A stretch of DNA of 64,000 nucleotides from Pseudomonas viridiflava (GCF_900601905.1 NZ_UWFA01000170.1:186001-250000), one strand, 5' to 3'. Counted from the first letter of the stretch, positions 53,956-63,836 are shown. Notes: generated by a model not told the origin, from the letters alone. A program made the numbers and translations.

Positions 53956-54046
53956 CGTAGAAGCGGCTTTAGCCGCGAAGATGCGGGGTAATGCCCTGAT
54001 TCTTCATCGATAGCACTATCGCTCGCGGCTGAAGCCGCTCCTACGG
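53956..54046. repeat. REP inverted pair (GAGCGGCTTTAGCCGCGA family)
   Basis: Arms cgtagaagcggctttagccg and cggctgaagccgctcctacg lie between pip and dtd. Confidence 0.85.
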
Positions 54047-54056
54047 ATGGTACCCA

Positions 54057-55028
54057 TCACGCCTCTTCAGGCGGCAGATCCAGCAGGCGGCTGGCCACTT
54101 GTGCGGCGGCGCGGATCAGTGCGTCGGTGATGCCCGGCTCTGCAGCGGCGTGCCCGGCATCGCGAATCACCTGCAGCTCGCTGTTCGGCCAGGCCTGATG
54201 CAGCTCCCAGGCATTGTCCAGCGGGCAGAGCATGTCGTAGCGCCCGTGCACGATGATGCCCGGCAGATGGGCGATTTTCGGCATGTCGCGGATCAGCTGG
54301 TTTTCTTCGAGGAACGAGTTGTTCATGAAGTAATGGCATTCGATGCGGGCAATCGACAGCGCGCGCTGCGGCTCGGAGAAGCGGTCGACCACCTGCGGAT
54401 TGGGACGCAAGGTCGCGGCGCGGCCTTCCCAGGTGGACCAGGCCTTGGCCGCGTGCATCTGGGCGATCTGGTCAGAACCGGTCAGGCGCTTGTGAAAGGC
54501 CTGCAGCAGGTTATCGCGCTCGTCCAGCGGGATCGGCGCAATGTAGTCCTGCCAATAATCCGGGAAGATCCGGCTCGCACCGCATTGATAGAACCACTGG
54601 ATTTCCTGGGCTCGGGCCAGAAAAATCCCGCGCAGAATCAGCGCATGCACGCGTTCCGGGTGGGTCTGGGCATAAGCGAGCGACAGGGTAGAACCCCACG
54701 AGCCGCCAAACAGCACCCATTTGTCGACGCCCAGATGCTCACGAATCAGCTCAAGGTCGGCGACCAGATCCCAGGTGGTGTTGTTTTCAAGGTTCGCATG
54801 GGGCGTGGAGCGACCGCAGCCGCGCTGGTCGAACGTAATGATGCGATACAGGTTCGGGTCAAAATAGCGGCGGCTCTGCGCATCGCACCCGGAACCCGGG
54901 CCACCATGGATGAAGACCACCGGCAGACCTTCCGGGGAACCGCTTTCGTCAACATACAAAACATGCGGCGCCTCTACGGCCAGCTCATGCCGGGCATAGG
55001 GTTTGATCTGCGGGTACAAGGTCTGCAT
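54057..55028 (-). CDS. pip: Proline iminopeptidase
   Basis: A 323-residue alpha/beta hydrolase (peptidase S33) that removes N-terminal proline. It has the oxyanion motif HGGPGSG (near residue 41), nucleophile elbow GGSWGSTLS (near 109), the acid in GRYDMLCP and the histidine in DAGHAAAEP. It is cytoplasmic. It shares a divergent promoter region with glgP and is probably co-transcribed with dtd, an arrangement usual in Pseudomonas. Confidence 0.94.
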   Translation of the reverse strand: MQTLYPQIKPYARHELAVEAPHVLYVDESGSPEGLPVVFIHGGPGSGCDAQSRRYFDPNLYRIITFDQRGCGRSTPHANLENNTTWDLVADLELIREHLGVDKWVLFGGSWGSTLSLAYAQTHPERVHALILRGIFLARAQEIQWFYQCGASRIFPDYWQDYIAPIPLDERDNLLQAFHKRLTGSDQIAQMHAAKAWSTWEGRAATLRPNPQVVDRFSEPQRALSIARIECHYFMNNSFLEENQLIRDMPKIAHLPGIIVHGRYDMLCPLDNAWELHQAWPNSELQVIRDAGHAAAEPGITDALIRAAAQVASRLLDLPPEEA

Positions 55029-55322
55029 AGGTGCTCCGTAATTTTTATGCCTGGGGCTACTATCAATCTGCCGTTGGGCATCATAAACCCGAAACGTGGA
55101 ATGTTCATGCTGTCACGCAGCCCTCCACGCACGGGCCCCATAACTGGAACGATCAATGCAAGCGTTCTGCCAATTCCCCGGATTGGCGAACGACGCAGGT
55201 CGGGGCGTGTCGAAGCGGGACGACTGCCCGGTTTTTTCAGAATTTTCAGGAAAAGATTGCGGACACGCCCTACAGTCAAAGATCACCATCCTTCATTCGT
55301 CTGACTACTTGAGGTCGTATCG

Positions 55323-57773
55323 ATGTCTCAGGAACCACTTGTTCGTGACGCTGAAGTGGCTGCTTTCCGCGCCGCTGTTCTCGCCAAACTCACCTATGCG
55401 GTGGGTAAGGACCCTGACCATGCGTTTGAGCATGACTGGTTCGAAGCCGTTGCCCTGGCCGCCCGCGACCATATGGTCGAGCACTGGATGGACCACACCC
55501 GGCAGATTTATCGCAAGGTTCAGAAGCGGGTTTATTACCTGTCGCTGGAATTTCTCATCGGGCGCCTGCTGTACGACAGCCTGAGCAACCTCGGCCTGCT
55601 GGAAATCGCCCGCGAGGCCATGACTGAGCTGGGCGTGGACATCGAGCGGATCAAACTGCTGGAGCCGGACGCCGCACTGGGCAATGGCGGCCTTGGCCGT
55701 CTGGCGGCGTGCTTCATGGAAAGTATGTCGACCCTGGGCATCGCCGGTCACGGTTATGGCATTCGTTACGAGCACGGCCTGTTCCGTCAGGCCATCGTGG
55801 ATGGGTGGCAACAGGAGCAGACCGAGAACTGGCTGGACTTCGGTAACCCGTGGGAATTCGAACGCCCTGAAGTGGTGTACCCCATCGGTTTCAGCGGCAG
55901 TGTCGAAACCATCATCAGCGACACCGGCGAGCAGCGTCAGGTCTGGCGCCCATCGGAAACCGTGCGGGCCATCGCCTACGACACGCCGGTGGTTGGCTGG
56001 CGCGGCAAAAGCGTGAACACCCTGCGCCTATGGCGTGCCCGTGCGGTGGAAGACCTGCACCTGGAGCGCTTCAACGCCGGTGACCACTTCGGCGCGGTCG
56101 CCGAGGTCGTGCGTGCGGAAAGTATTTCCCGCGTCCTGTACCCCAACGACTCCACCGAAGCGGGTCAGGAACTGCGCCTGCGTCAAGAGTACTTCTTCGT
56201 CTCCGCTTCGCTGCAGGATTTGCTGCGCCGCCATCTGAACATGCACGCCACGCTCATGGACCTGCCGGAACACGCGGCGATCCAGATGAACGACACGCAC
56301 CCCTCGATTGCCGTGGCCGAGCTGATGCGGCAGTTGATCGACAACCATGGCATCGCGTGGGACGCGGCCTGGAAAATCACCGTCGGCACCCTGGCCTACA
56401 CCAACCACACGTTGCTGCCCGAAGCGCTGGAAACCTGGTCGGTGGGCCTGATGGAGCGGATGCTGCCACGCCACATGCAGATCATCTACATCATCAACGC
56501 TCAGCACATCGACACCCTTCGCGCCAAAGGCATCCACGACTTCGACGTGCTGCGTGCCGTGTCGCTGATCGAAGAAGACAATGGTCGCCGGGTGCGCATG
56601 GGCAACCTGGCATTCCTGGGTTCCCACAGCGTCAACGGCGTTTCGGCGCTGCACACTCAGTTGATGCGCAAAACCGTGTTTGCCGAGCTGCACAAGTTGT
56701 ATCCGGAGCGGATCAACAACAAAACCAACGGTATTACCTTCCGCCGCTGGCTGTTCCAGTCCAACCCCAAGCTCACCGAAATGCTCAAGGAAGCCTTGGG
56801 CGATGACGTGCTCGACAATGCCGAAACGCGCCTGATCGAACTCGAACCCTTTGCCGAGAAAAGCTCGTTCCGCAAGCAGTTCGCCGACCAGCGGCTGCAC
56901 AGCAAACGCGCCCTGGCGGCGATCATCAACGAGCGACTGGGCATTGTGGTCAACCCTGCAGCGATGTTCGACGTACAGGTCAAGCGGATCCACGAGTACA
57001 AGCGCCAGCTGTTGAACCTGTTCCACACCGTTGCGCTGTATCAGGCCATTCGCGCACAGCCGGGCACTGATTGGGTGCCGCGCGTGAAGATTTTCGCTGG
57101 CAAGGCTGCGGCCAGTTATCACTCGGCGAAGTTGATCATCAAACTGACCAACGACATCGCGCGCACCGTGAACAATGACCCGACCGTTCGCGGTTTGCTC
57201 AAAGTGGTGTTTCTGCCTAACTACAACGTGAGCCTGGCGGAAAGCATCATCCCGGCAGCTGACCTGTCCGAGCAGATTTCCACCGCTGGCCTGGAGGCGT
57301 CCGGCACCAGCAACATGAAGTTCGGCCTCAACGGCGCGCTGACCATCGGCACCCTGGACGGTGCCAACGTGGAAATGAGCGAGCAGGTCGGGCTGGAGCA
57401 CATGTTCATCTTCGGCATGACTTCGCAGCAGGTCGAAGCGCGCAAGTTGCTGGGCGATTTCAGTGCGCATGGCGATGTCGCAGCGTCGGGCCGTTTGAAT
57501 GATGTGCTGCAGGCAATTCGTGGCGGGGTGTTCTCGCCGGATGATCCGAACCGCTATGCAGGCCTGATCGATCAGCTGCTGGCCTACGACCGCTTCATGG
57601 TCTGCGCCGACTTCGATTCGTACTGGGAAGCCCAGGCCAAGGTCGAAGCTCATTGGCACGACTCCAAGCAATGGTGGCGCTCGGCAGTGCTCAACACTTC
57701 ACGCATGGGCTGGTTCTCATCGGACCGGACCATTCGCGAATACGCCGGGGAGATCTGGAAGGCATTGGATTAA
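55323..57773 (+). CDS. glgP: Glycogen/alpha-glucan phosphorylase
   Basis: An 816-residue GT35 enzyme releasing glucose-1-phosphate from glycogen or maltodextrin. The PLP lysine is in EASGTSNMKFGLNGALTIG (near residue 660), and the N-terminal VYYLSLEFLIGRLL and NGGLGRLAACF blocks are intact. GAGG lies 8 nt before ATG. It stands apart from the usual glg genes and near fbp, a place I recall for it in other pseudomonads. Confidence 0.95.
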   Translation: MSQEPLVRDAEVAAFRAAVLAKLTYAVGKDPDHAFEHDWFEAVALAARDHMVEHWMDHTRQIYRKVQKRVYYLSLEFLIGRLLYDSLSNLGLLEIAREAMTELGVDIERIKLLEPDAALGNGGLGRLAACFMESMSTLGIAGHGYGIRYEHGLFRQAIVDGWQQEQTENWLDFGNPWEFERPEVVYPIGFSGSVETIISDTGEQRQVWRPSETVRAIAYDTPVVGWRGKSVNTLRLWRARAVEDLHLERFNAGDHFGAVAEVVRAESISRVLYPNDSTEAGQELRLRQEYFFVSASLQDLLRRHLNMHATLMDLPEHAAIQMNDTHPSIAVAELMRQLIDNHGIAWDAAWKITVGTLAYTNHTLLPEALETWSVGLMERMLPRHMQIIYIINAQHIDTLRAKGIHDFDVLRAVSLIEEDNGRRVRMGNLAFLGSHSVNGVSALHTQLMRKTVFAELHKLYPERINNKTNGITFRRWLFQSNPKLTEMLKEALGDDVLDNAETRLIELEPFAEKSSFRKQFADQRLHSKRALAAIINERLGIVVNPAAMFDVQVKRIHEYKRQLLNLFHTVALYQAIRAQPGTDWVPRVKIFAGKAAASYHSAKLIIKLTNDIARTVNNDPTVRGLLKVVFLPNYNVSLAESIIPAADLSEQISTAGLEASGTSNMKFGLNGALTIGTLDGANVEMSEQVGLEHMFIFGMTSQQVEARKLLGDFSAHGDVAASGRLNDVLQAIRGGVFSPDDPNRYAGLIDQLLAYDRFMVCADFDSYWEAQAKVEAHWHDSKQWWRSAVLNTSRMGWFSSDRTIREYAGEIWKALD

Positions 57774-57806
57774 AAGATGAGCGCATAATCTTCAAATCGC
57801 GGTAAT

Positions 57807-57898
57807 CCTGTGGGAGCGAGCTTGCTCGCGAAGACAATGGTTCGCGCCACATTGTGGTGACTGTATCGACGCCTTCGCGAGCAAGCTCGCTCCCACAG
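57807..57898. repeat. REP inverted pair (GCGAGCTTGCTCGCGA family)
   Basis: Arms tgtgggagcgagcttgctcg and its complement lie between glgP and the DUF3999 gene. Confidence 0.9.
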
Positions 57899-57990
57899 TT
57901 ATTTGAAATGTGGGATATTTCTCACTACCTCAACAGAAATACCTTACAAACCTTAAGGACTGCTCGCCGCCATTGCGAGCCAGACACCCC

Positions 57991-59376
57991 ATGACAATCC
58001 AGCTTTTGAGTCGCCCGCAGTGGTGCCGGTCAGCGCTGTTGGCCGCCACCCTGCTCAGCGCGATGTTAGCCAGCGCCCAGGAATCCCCTGGCGATTTTGC
58101 CAGCCATACACCCTTGCAACTGAGCGGCGAGGGTCCTTGGTATCGCCTCGAATTGCCGCTGGTGATACAGCTGGACTCACGCCAGAGCGATCTGGCAGAC
58201 GTGCGGATTTTCGACGCTCAGGGTCAGGCCCAACCTTTATCGGTGGCCTACCATCCGACTCAGCCGCATCAACCGCCCACCCCCGTCGAGGTCAAGCGGT
58301 TTGCGCTCTACGACAATGCCGACGCCAGCAACACCGCGCCGATCATCCGCGTCGAGCGTACCGCCAGTGGCGAAGTGCTCGACGTACAACCGCAAAGCGA
58401 CATCGAAGCCGGTGAAGAGATTCTGCGCGGCTGGCTGCTGGACACCAGCAATGTGCAGGATCCGCTGGAGCGGCTGACCATTGACTGGAGCACCGAACGC
58501 GAAGGCTTGCAGCGTTTCACCATCGAAGCCAGCGATGACCTGCAGAACTGGCAAGCCTGGGGCGAAGGCCAGGTGGCGCGGCTATCCTTCGCCGACGAAC
58601 TGGTGGAGCAGCGCGACGTCGCCCTGCCCGGTCGCAAGACGCGTTATCTGCGTTTGCTGTGGAAAGCCCCGCACAGCGCGCCGACTTTGACTTCAGCACA
58701 GCTGAGCAGCCTGCACAGCAACAGCCAGAGCCTGCCGTTGAGCTGGTCGCAACCCATCGAGGGCCGCCTTGCGCAAGCGGGTAATTACCTTTGGGAGCTG
58801 CCGAGCGCGTTACCCGTCGAGCAGTTGAAAATCGACATCACGCAAGCCAACAGCCTGGCTCCAGCGAACGTATACGGTCGTCTTAACAGCAATGAGCCCT
58901 GGGAAGTGATCGGCAGCGGGCTGCTTTATCGCCTGGTGCAAAACGGCGAGAACATGCTCCAGGATGAAATACCGCTACCCGGTAAAGTCGTGCGCCAGCT
59001 CAGGCTTGAGGTCGATGAACGTGGCAGCGGACTGGGCGCGCAAGCGCCTCAATTGCGTGTCGCCGTGCGCGGCACGCAGCTGGTGTTCCAGGCTCGGGGC
59101 AAGGGGCCTTTCACATTGGCTGTCGGCAATCCGACTGCCAGCGCCGCCACTGTGCCGCTGTTGACGCTGATCCCTGACTACGACGCGCAAAAACTGACCG
59201 GCATCGGCCTTGCCACACCCGACACCGCCCCGATAAAAGCTGCCGCAGCCGCGCCGGTCCCAGCCGTCACCGGCATTGACTGGAAGCGCGCGGGATTGTG
59301 GGGCGTTCTGGTGGCAGGGTTCATTGTGCTGAGCTCGATTGCGCTGAGTTCGTGGCGCGGGTCGGCCAAGCCCTGA
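57991..59376 (+). CDS. DUF3999-family membrane-anchored protein
   Basis: A 461-residue protein with an N-terminal signal sequence ending MLASAQ, a large periplasmic beta-rich domain (RLELPLVIQLDSRQSDLADVRI early on, then repeated discoidin-like strands) and a single C-terminal helix (LWGVLVAGFIVLSSIALSSW) with a basic tail. This matches DUF3999, normally encoded just after a multi-span DUF2339 protein. Here no DUF2339 gene precedes it. The function is unknown. Confidence 0.82.
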   Translation: MTIQLLSRPQWCRSALLAATLLSAMLASAQESPGDFASHTPLQLSGEGPWYRLELPLVIQLDSRQSDLADVRIFDAQGQAQPLSVAYHPTQPHQPPTPVEVKRFALYDNADASNTAPIIRVERTASGEVLDVQPQSDIEAGEEILRGWLLDTSNVQDPLERLTIDWSTEREGLQRFTIEASDDLQNWQAWGEGQVARLSFADELVEQRDVALPGRKTRYLRLLWKAPHSAPTLTSAQLSSLHSNSQSLPLSWSQPIEGRLAQAGNYLWELPSALPVEQLKIDITQANSLAPANVYGRLNSNEPWEVIGSGLLYRLVQNGENMLQDEIPLPGKVVRQLRLEVDERGSGLGAQAPQLRVAVRGTQLVFQARGKGPFTLAVGNPTASAATVPLLTLIPDYDAQKLTGIGLATPDTAPIKAAAAAPVPAVTGIDWKRAGLWGVLVAGFIVLSSIALSSWRGSAKP

Positions 59377-59381
59377 GCATT

Positions 59382-59471
59382 TGTTGGAGCGAGGCTTGCC
59401 CGCGAGCCAGGCGACGCGCTGTATCAGACACAGGGTGCGGACCCCTTCGCGGGCAAGCCTCGCTCCAACAG
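59382..59471. repeat. REP inverted pair (GCGAGGCTTGCCCGCGA family)
   Basis: Arms tgttggagcgaggcttgccc and its complement lie directly after the DUF3999 gene. Confidence 0.9.
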
Positions 59472-59629
59472 ATTGCGCCCACTTCGATTCAGCCACCGCT
59501 TCAGCAATTTGCGGCTACGCTGAGCCAGACGTGAACTCAATGGGTGATAACCCAGTCTTATGGGCAGTATTACGTCTCTACTCGCGCTAAACTGCGCGGG
59601 TTTTTATCCCCCCATATTCGGAGCTATCC

Positions 59630-60640
59630 ATGTCCCGCGTTACCCTGAGTCGCTATTTGATTGAGCAGACCCGCAGCAACAACACTCCTGCCGATCTGCG
59701 CTTCCTGATCGAAGTGGTGGCGCGAGCGTGCAAGGAAATCAGCCACGCCGTTTCCAAAGGCGCGCTGGGCGGCGTGCTCGGCAGCATGGGCACTGAAAAC
59801 GTTCAGGGCGAAGTGCAGAAAAAGCTCGACGTGATCTCCAACGAAATCCTGCTTGAAGCCAACGAATGGGGCGGTCACCTGGCGGGCATGGCGTCCGAAG
59901 AAATGGACAACGCCTACCAGATCCCGGGCAAGTACCCTAAAGGTGCCTACCTGCTGGTATTCGACCCACTGGACGGCTCGTCGAACATCGACATCAATGC
60001 ACCGGTTGGCACCATCTTTTCGGTCCTGCGTTGCCCGAATGAGTACCTGACGCAGAACGAGCCTTTGAACGAGAAGGCCTTCCTGCAGCCGGGTACCCAG
60101 CAAGTCGCTGCCGGCTACGCGATCTATGGTCCGCAAACCATGCTGGTGCTGACCTTGGGCGATGGCGTCAAAGGCTTCACCCTGGACCGCGAAATGGGCA
60201 GCTTCGTGCTGACCCACGAAGACATCAAGATCCCGCAGTCCACCCAGGAATTCGCGATCAACATGTCCAACCAGCGTCACTGGGAAGCCCCGGTACAGCG
60301 CTATGTTGACGAACTGCTGGCGGGTGAAGACGGCCCGTTGAAGAAGAACTACAACATGCGCTGGGTTGCGGCGATGGTCGGCGACGTGCACCGCATCCTG
60401 AACCGTGGCGGCCTGTTCATGTACCCACGCGACAGCCGCGAGCCTTCCAAACCGGGCAAACTGCGCCTGATGTACGAAGCCAACCCGATGTCGTTCCTGG
60501 TTGAGCAGGCAGGCGGCGCCTCCACCGACGGTCACCAGCGCATCCTCGATATCCAGCCAGACGGCCTGCACCAGCGTGTTGCCGTGTTCCTGGGTTCCAA
60601 AGAAGAAGTCGAGCGCGCGACCTCGTATCACAAGGCCTGA
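59630..60640 (+). CDS. fbp: Fructose-1,6-bisphosphatase class I
   Basis: A 336-residue gluconeogenic phosphatase. The metal site is in [15 protein letters not shown] (near residue 113), with the [14 protein letters not shown] substrate block near 285. GGAG precedes ATG. It is followed after 5 bp by the DUF924 gene, so the two form an operon. Confidence 0.96.
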   Translation: MSRVTLSRYLIEQTRSNNTPADLRFLIEVVARACKEISHAVSKGALGGVLGSMGTENVQGEVQKKLDVISNEILLEANEWGGHLAGMASEEMDNAYQIPGKYPKGAYLLVFDPLDGSSNIDINAPVGTIFSVLRCPNEYLTQNEPLNEKAFLQPGTQQVAAGYAIYGPQTMLVLTLGDGVKGFTLDREMGSFVLTHEDIKIPQSTQEFAINMSNQRHWEAPVQRYVDELLAGEDGPLKKNYNMRWVAAMVGDVHRILNRGGLFMYPRDSREPSKPGKLRLMYEANPMSFLVEQAGGASTDGHQRILDIQPDGLHQRVAVFLGSKEEVERATSYHKA

Positions 60641-60645
60641 GCATC

Positions 60646-61248
60646 ATGATTGCCCCTTGGCTGGCGTTGCTTGAATGGTGGTTCGGTTCTGCCGAATCCC
60701 CCACCGAGATGGCCAAAGCCAAGGGTACGTTGTGGTTCGGCAAGAGCAAGGCACAGGACACCGAAGCGCAGCGTCGCTTCGGTGATCTGGTGGACAAAGC
60801 GCTTTCGGGCGGCTTGAAAGAGTGGGCAGAAAGCCCCGATGGCTGGCTGGCGCTGGTACTGTTGCTCGACCAATTGCCCCGCATGATCTATCGCGATACG
60901 CCTAAAGCCTTCGCTGGCGATGAGCGCGCACAGCTGCTCGTCGCGCACGGCCTGAAACTGGGCCGCGACCAGCACCTGGATCCGCTGCAACGCTCGTTCA
61001 TCTACCTGGTCCTGGAACACAGCGAAAACCTCGACGCCCAGCATCAGGCCGTCGCCCGCTTCACCGATCTGCTCGCGCTACTCCCGACCACCGACCGCAA
61101 ATTCCTCACCAGCAGCCTCGACTACGCCGAGCGCCACCGCACCATCATCGCCCGCTTCGGGCGCTTCCCGCACCGCAACGACATTCTCGGGCGCGTCTGC
61201 ACGCCTGAAGAAATCGAATTTCTGAAAGAGCCTGGCTCGCGGTTTTGA
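60646..61248 (+). CDS. DUF924-family protein
   Basis: A 200-residue soluble all-helical protein. It has the DUF924 features LEWWFGS at the N-terminus, LLLDQLPRMIYRDTPKAFAGDE (near residue 75), LVLEHSEN and GRFPHRNDILGR near the end. It is TPR-like in fold with unknown function. It lies 5 bp behind fbp. Confidence 0.88.
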   Translation: MIAPWLALLEWWFGSAESPTEMAKAKGTLWFGKSKAQDTEAQRRFGDLVDKALSGGLKEWAESPDGWLALVLLLDQLPRMIYRDTPKAFAGDERAQLLVAHGLKLGRDQHLDPLQRSFIYLVLEHSENLDAQHQAVARFTDLLALLPTTDRKFLTSSLDYAERHRTIIARFGRFPHRNDILGRVCTPEEIEFLKEPGSRF

Positions 61249-61268
61249 AGTCAGACACGGGGGCTCAA

Positions 61269-61359
61269 CCTGTGGGAGCGTGGCTTGCCCGCAATAGGGC
61301 AGGACGCGGTTTACTTCAGATCACCGAAACCTTATCGCGGGCAAGCCACGCTCCCACAG
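61269..61359. repeat. REP inverted pair (GCGTGGCTTGCCCGCAA variant)
   Basis: Arms tgtgggagcgtggcttgccc and its complement form a variant of the GCGAGGCTTGCC family, after the DUF924 gene. Confidence 0.85.
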
Positions 61360-61499
61360 ATTCAGCGCTCGGCCGATGGATTTTCAGTCCAACGGAACCA
61401 CATCCCCCTTTTCTCTTCTAAGCTTCGGCATTACGCCAGCATGCGTGCGGGATCGACCGTTGCTGCGACGTTGCCCCCTTCCGTTCAGGAGCTCCACTC

Positions 61500-61754
61500 A
61501 TGTCTTTGCGCACCCTAGCGTTGTTGTCGTTTTGCGTACTGCTGGCAGCATGCAACAAGGTCAATCAGGAAAACTATTCGAAACTGTCCGCTGGCATGCC
61601 CAAGGCACAGGTGGAAAATCTGTTGGGCAGCCCGACCGAATGTTCCGGCGCGCTGGGCATGTCCAGCTGCACCTGGGGCGACCAGAAGAGCTTTATCAGC
61701 GTGCAGTACGCCGCTGACAAGGTTGTCCTGTTTTCGGGTCAGGGCTTGAAATAA
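61500..61754 (+). CDS. Small lipoprotein, SmpA/OmlA-like
   Basis: An 84-residue lipoprotein. The lipobox LLAAC places the modified cysteine at about residue 19. The mature part (NYSKLSAGMPKAQVENLLGSP, then SCTWGDQKSFISVQYAADKV) is a single BamE/SmpA-like fold. CAGGAG lies upstream. Three base pairs separate it from the lipocalin gene, so they share an operon and both probably act in the envelope. Confidence 0.8.
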   Translation: MSLRTLALLSFCVLLAACNKVNQENYSKLSAGMPKAQVENLLGSPTECSGALGMSSCTWGDQKSFISVQYAADKVVLFSGQGLK

Positions 61755-61757
61755 TTC

Positions 61758-62327
61758 ATGATCAAATTACTTGTGCGCTTCGGCGTGGTGTTGATGGCCA
61801 GCTTTCTGGCGATTGGTTTTGCTCACTCGGCGGATAACCTTGAACCCAGAACCGTTGGCGCAGTGGACCTCAAGCAATACCAGGGCACCTGGTACGAGAT
61901 CGCTCGCCTGCCGATGTTCTTTCAGCGCAACTGCGCCCAATCCGAAGCGCATTACCTGTTGCAAGCAGACGGCAACGTTGGCGTGACCAATCGCTGCCGC
62001 ACCATTGAAGGCCAATGGCAGGAAGCCAAAGGCACTGCCACGCCTCAGGTGGCGGGTAAAACCGACAAGTTGTGGGTGGAGTTCGACAACTGGTTTTCGC
62101 GCCTGATACCGGGCGTCGCCAAGGGCGATTACTGGGTGCTGTACGTCAGCGACGGCTACAAGACCGCTGTGGTCGGCAACCCTGATCGTAAATACCTCTG
62201 GCTGCTGTCACGCACGCCAACGGTGTCGAAAGAAACCCGCGAGCACATGCTCAGCGAAGCCCAGCAACAGGGTTACGACACCACCAAACTGGTCTGGCGG
62301 GTGGAAGATTCGAAGATCGGTAAGTAA
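61758..62327 (+). CDS. blc: Bacterial lipocalin Blc-like
   Basis: A 189-residue protein with the lipocalin motif YQGTWYEIARLPMFFQRNC near residue 40 and the later YWVLYVSDGYKTAVVGNPDRKYLWLLSRTP block. Unlike E. coli Blc it has no lipobox cysteine. The signal sequence ends FAHSA, suggesting a soluble periplasmic form, perhaps tethered through its lipoprotein neighbour. It binds lipids or hydrophobic molecules in the envelope. Confidence 0.88.
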   Translation: MIKLLVRFGVVLMASFLAIGFAHSADNLEPRTVGAVDLKQYQGTWYEIARLPMFFQRNCAQSEAHYLLQADGNVGVTNRCRTIEGQWQEAKGTATPQVAGKTDKLWVEFDNWFSRLIPGVAKGDYWVLYVSDGYKTAVVGNPDRKYLWLLSRTPTVSKETREHMLSEAQQQGYDTTKLVWRVEDSKIGK

Positions 62328-62332
62328 CACAC

Positions 62333-62419
62333 GTTGGAGCGAGGCTTGCCGCGAACCAGACGACGCGGTGTATCAGGCATATCGCGCGGAACCGTTCGCG
62401 GGCAAGCCTCGCTCCAACA
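62333..62419. repeat. REP inverted pair (GCGAGGCTTGCCGCGA family)
   Basis: Arms gttggagcgaggcttgccgc and its complement lie between the convergent lipocalin and hutF genes. Confidence 0.9.
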
Positions 62420-62429
62420 CATGTAAGTG

Positions 62430-63794
62430 CTATCCCAACAACTCCCTTAACACTTGGGCAAACTGCCGATTGCTCTGTTCTTCCCCGGCATGACGTCCTT
62501 GCTGCACCACCCACTGGCCGTTGACCATCACATCACGAATCTGCCGGTCGCCACCTGCGAACAGCCAGCGATTGAGCACTCCGTCGCCCGACGCGGTCGC
62601 GATATAGGGGTCATCGCCATCCAGCACCAGCCAGTCAGCGCGCTGCCCGACCTCTAGTCGGCCAATCGGCTGCCCCAGAGCCTGAGCTCCGCCATCCAGC
62701 GCCGCATCCCATAAAGTCCTGCCGACCATTGGCTGATCACTGCGATGCAGACGATTGCGACGCTGGTCCCGCAGGCGCTGGCCATACTCCAGCCAACGCA
62801 GCTCTTCGACAACACTGAGCGAGACATGGCTGTCGGAGCCAATGCCCCAGCGTCCGCCTTGGGCGATGTAGTCCACGGCCGGAAATATCCCGTCGCCCAG
62901 GTTGGCTTCCGTGGTCAAACACAGACCGGCAATTGCCCCACTCTGCGCCATCAGCGTCACTTCATCGGGTTGTACATGCGTCGCATGCACCAGACACCAG
63001 CGCCGGTCGATCGCTGCATGCTCGTACAGCCACTGGACAGGACGGCGACCGCTCCAGCTCAGGCAGTCATCCACTTCCTTCTGCTGCTCGGCGATGTGGA
63101 TATGCACCGGACAGTGCTTGTCGCTGGCCGCCAGCACCGCGCTGATCTGCTCCGGAGTGACGGCGCGCAGAGAGTGAAAACACAAGCCCAGCCGTTGCGC
63201 AGGCTGCTCGCGCAGGACCGGCTCCAGGTGCGCCCGCAAATCGAGGTAGCTATCAGTGCTGTGAATAAACCGCCGCTGCCCCTGGTTTGGCGCCTGGCCG
63301 CCGAAGCCTGCGTGGCTGTAGAGCACGGGAAGAAGCGTCAGGCCGATACCCGCAGAACGGGCTGCCTCGCTGATCTGCAGCGCCAGCTCTGCAGGATTCG
63401 CATAGGGTTTGCCGTCAACGGCCTGGTGCACGTAATGAAATTCGGCGACCGAGGTATAGCCGCCCTTGAGCATCTCGATATACAGCTGACGAGCAATCAC
63501 CCCCAGTTGCTGCGGGCTGATCTGCCCGACCAGCCGGTACATCAGATCGCGCCAGGTCCAGAAACTGTCATTGGGGTTGCCCGCTACTTCCGCCAGCCCC
63601 GCCATTGCCCGCTGAAACGCATGGGAGTGCAGGTTGGGCATGCCCGGCAGCAGTGGCCCGTTGAGCCGTTCTGCGCCTGCAGGCTGCGCATCAAGGGTGA
63701 TGTCGCTGATCACGCCAGCAGTGCTGACTTCCAGACGCACATTGTTGGCCCAGCCAGTGGGCAACAATACACGCTCGGCAAAGAAGGCAGACAT
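62430..63794 (-). CDS. hutF: Formimidoylglutamate deiminase
   Basis: A 454-residue amidohydrolase converting N-formimino-L-glutamate to N-formyl-L-glutamate in the five-step histidine pathway. Metal ligands are in MPNLHSHAFQRAMAG (near residue 55), HIHIAEQ (near 230), HATHV and GIGSDSHVSLS (near 320). The start MSAFFAERVLLP lies just below a HutC-like operator. An upstream in-frame ATG would place that operator inside the gene. It is divergent from a probable hutC. Confidence 0.95.
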   Translation of the reverse strand: MSAFFAERVLLPTGWANNVRLEVSTAGVISDITLDAQPAGAERLNGPLLPGMPNLHSHAFQRAMAGLAEVAGNPNDSFWTWRDLMYRLVGQISPQQLGVIARQLYIEMLKGGYTSVAEFHYVHQAVDGKPYANPAELALQISEAARSAGIGLTLLPVLYSHAGFGGQAPNQGQRRFIHSTDSYLDLRAHLEPVLREQPAQRLGLCFHSLRAVTPEQISAVLAASDKHCPVHIHIAEQQKEVDDCLSWSGRRPVQWLYEHAAIDRRWCLVHATHVQPDEVTLMAQSGAIAGLCLTTEANLGDGIFPAVDYIAQGGRWGIGSDSHVSLSVVEELRWLEYGQRLRDQRRNRLHRSDQPMVGRTLWDAALDGGAQALGQPIGRLEVGQRADWLVLDGDDPYIATASGDGVLNRWLFAGGDRQIRDVMVNGQWVVQQGRHAGEEQSNRQFAQVLRELLG

Positions 63795-63820
63795 GGCTCG
63801 ATATCCCGTCAAAAGTGATT

Positions 63821-63836
63821 TGTATATACATATACA
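63821..63836. promoter_or_regulatory. Probable HutC operator
   Basis: TGTATATACATATACA contains overlapping TGTATATACA half-sites of the type bound by the GntR-family repressor HutC. It lies 27 bp upstream of hutF, in the divergent promoter. Confidence 0.65.

Noticed and set aside
59560..59610. Hairpin with T-run just upstream of fbp
   Set aside because: The CGCG stem is only about four base pairs, and the element would lie in the fbp leader. Not strong enough to call.
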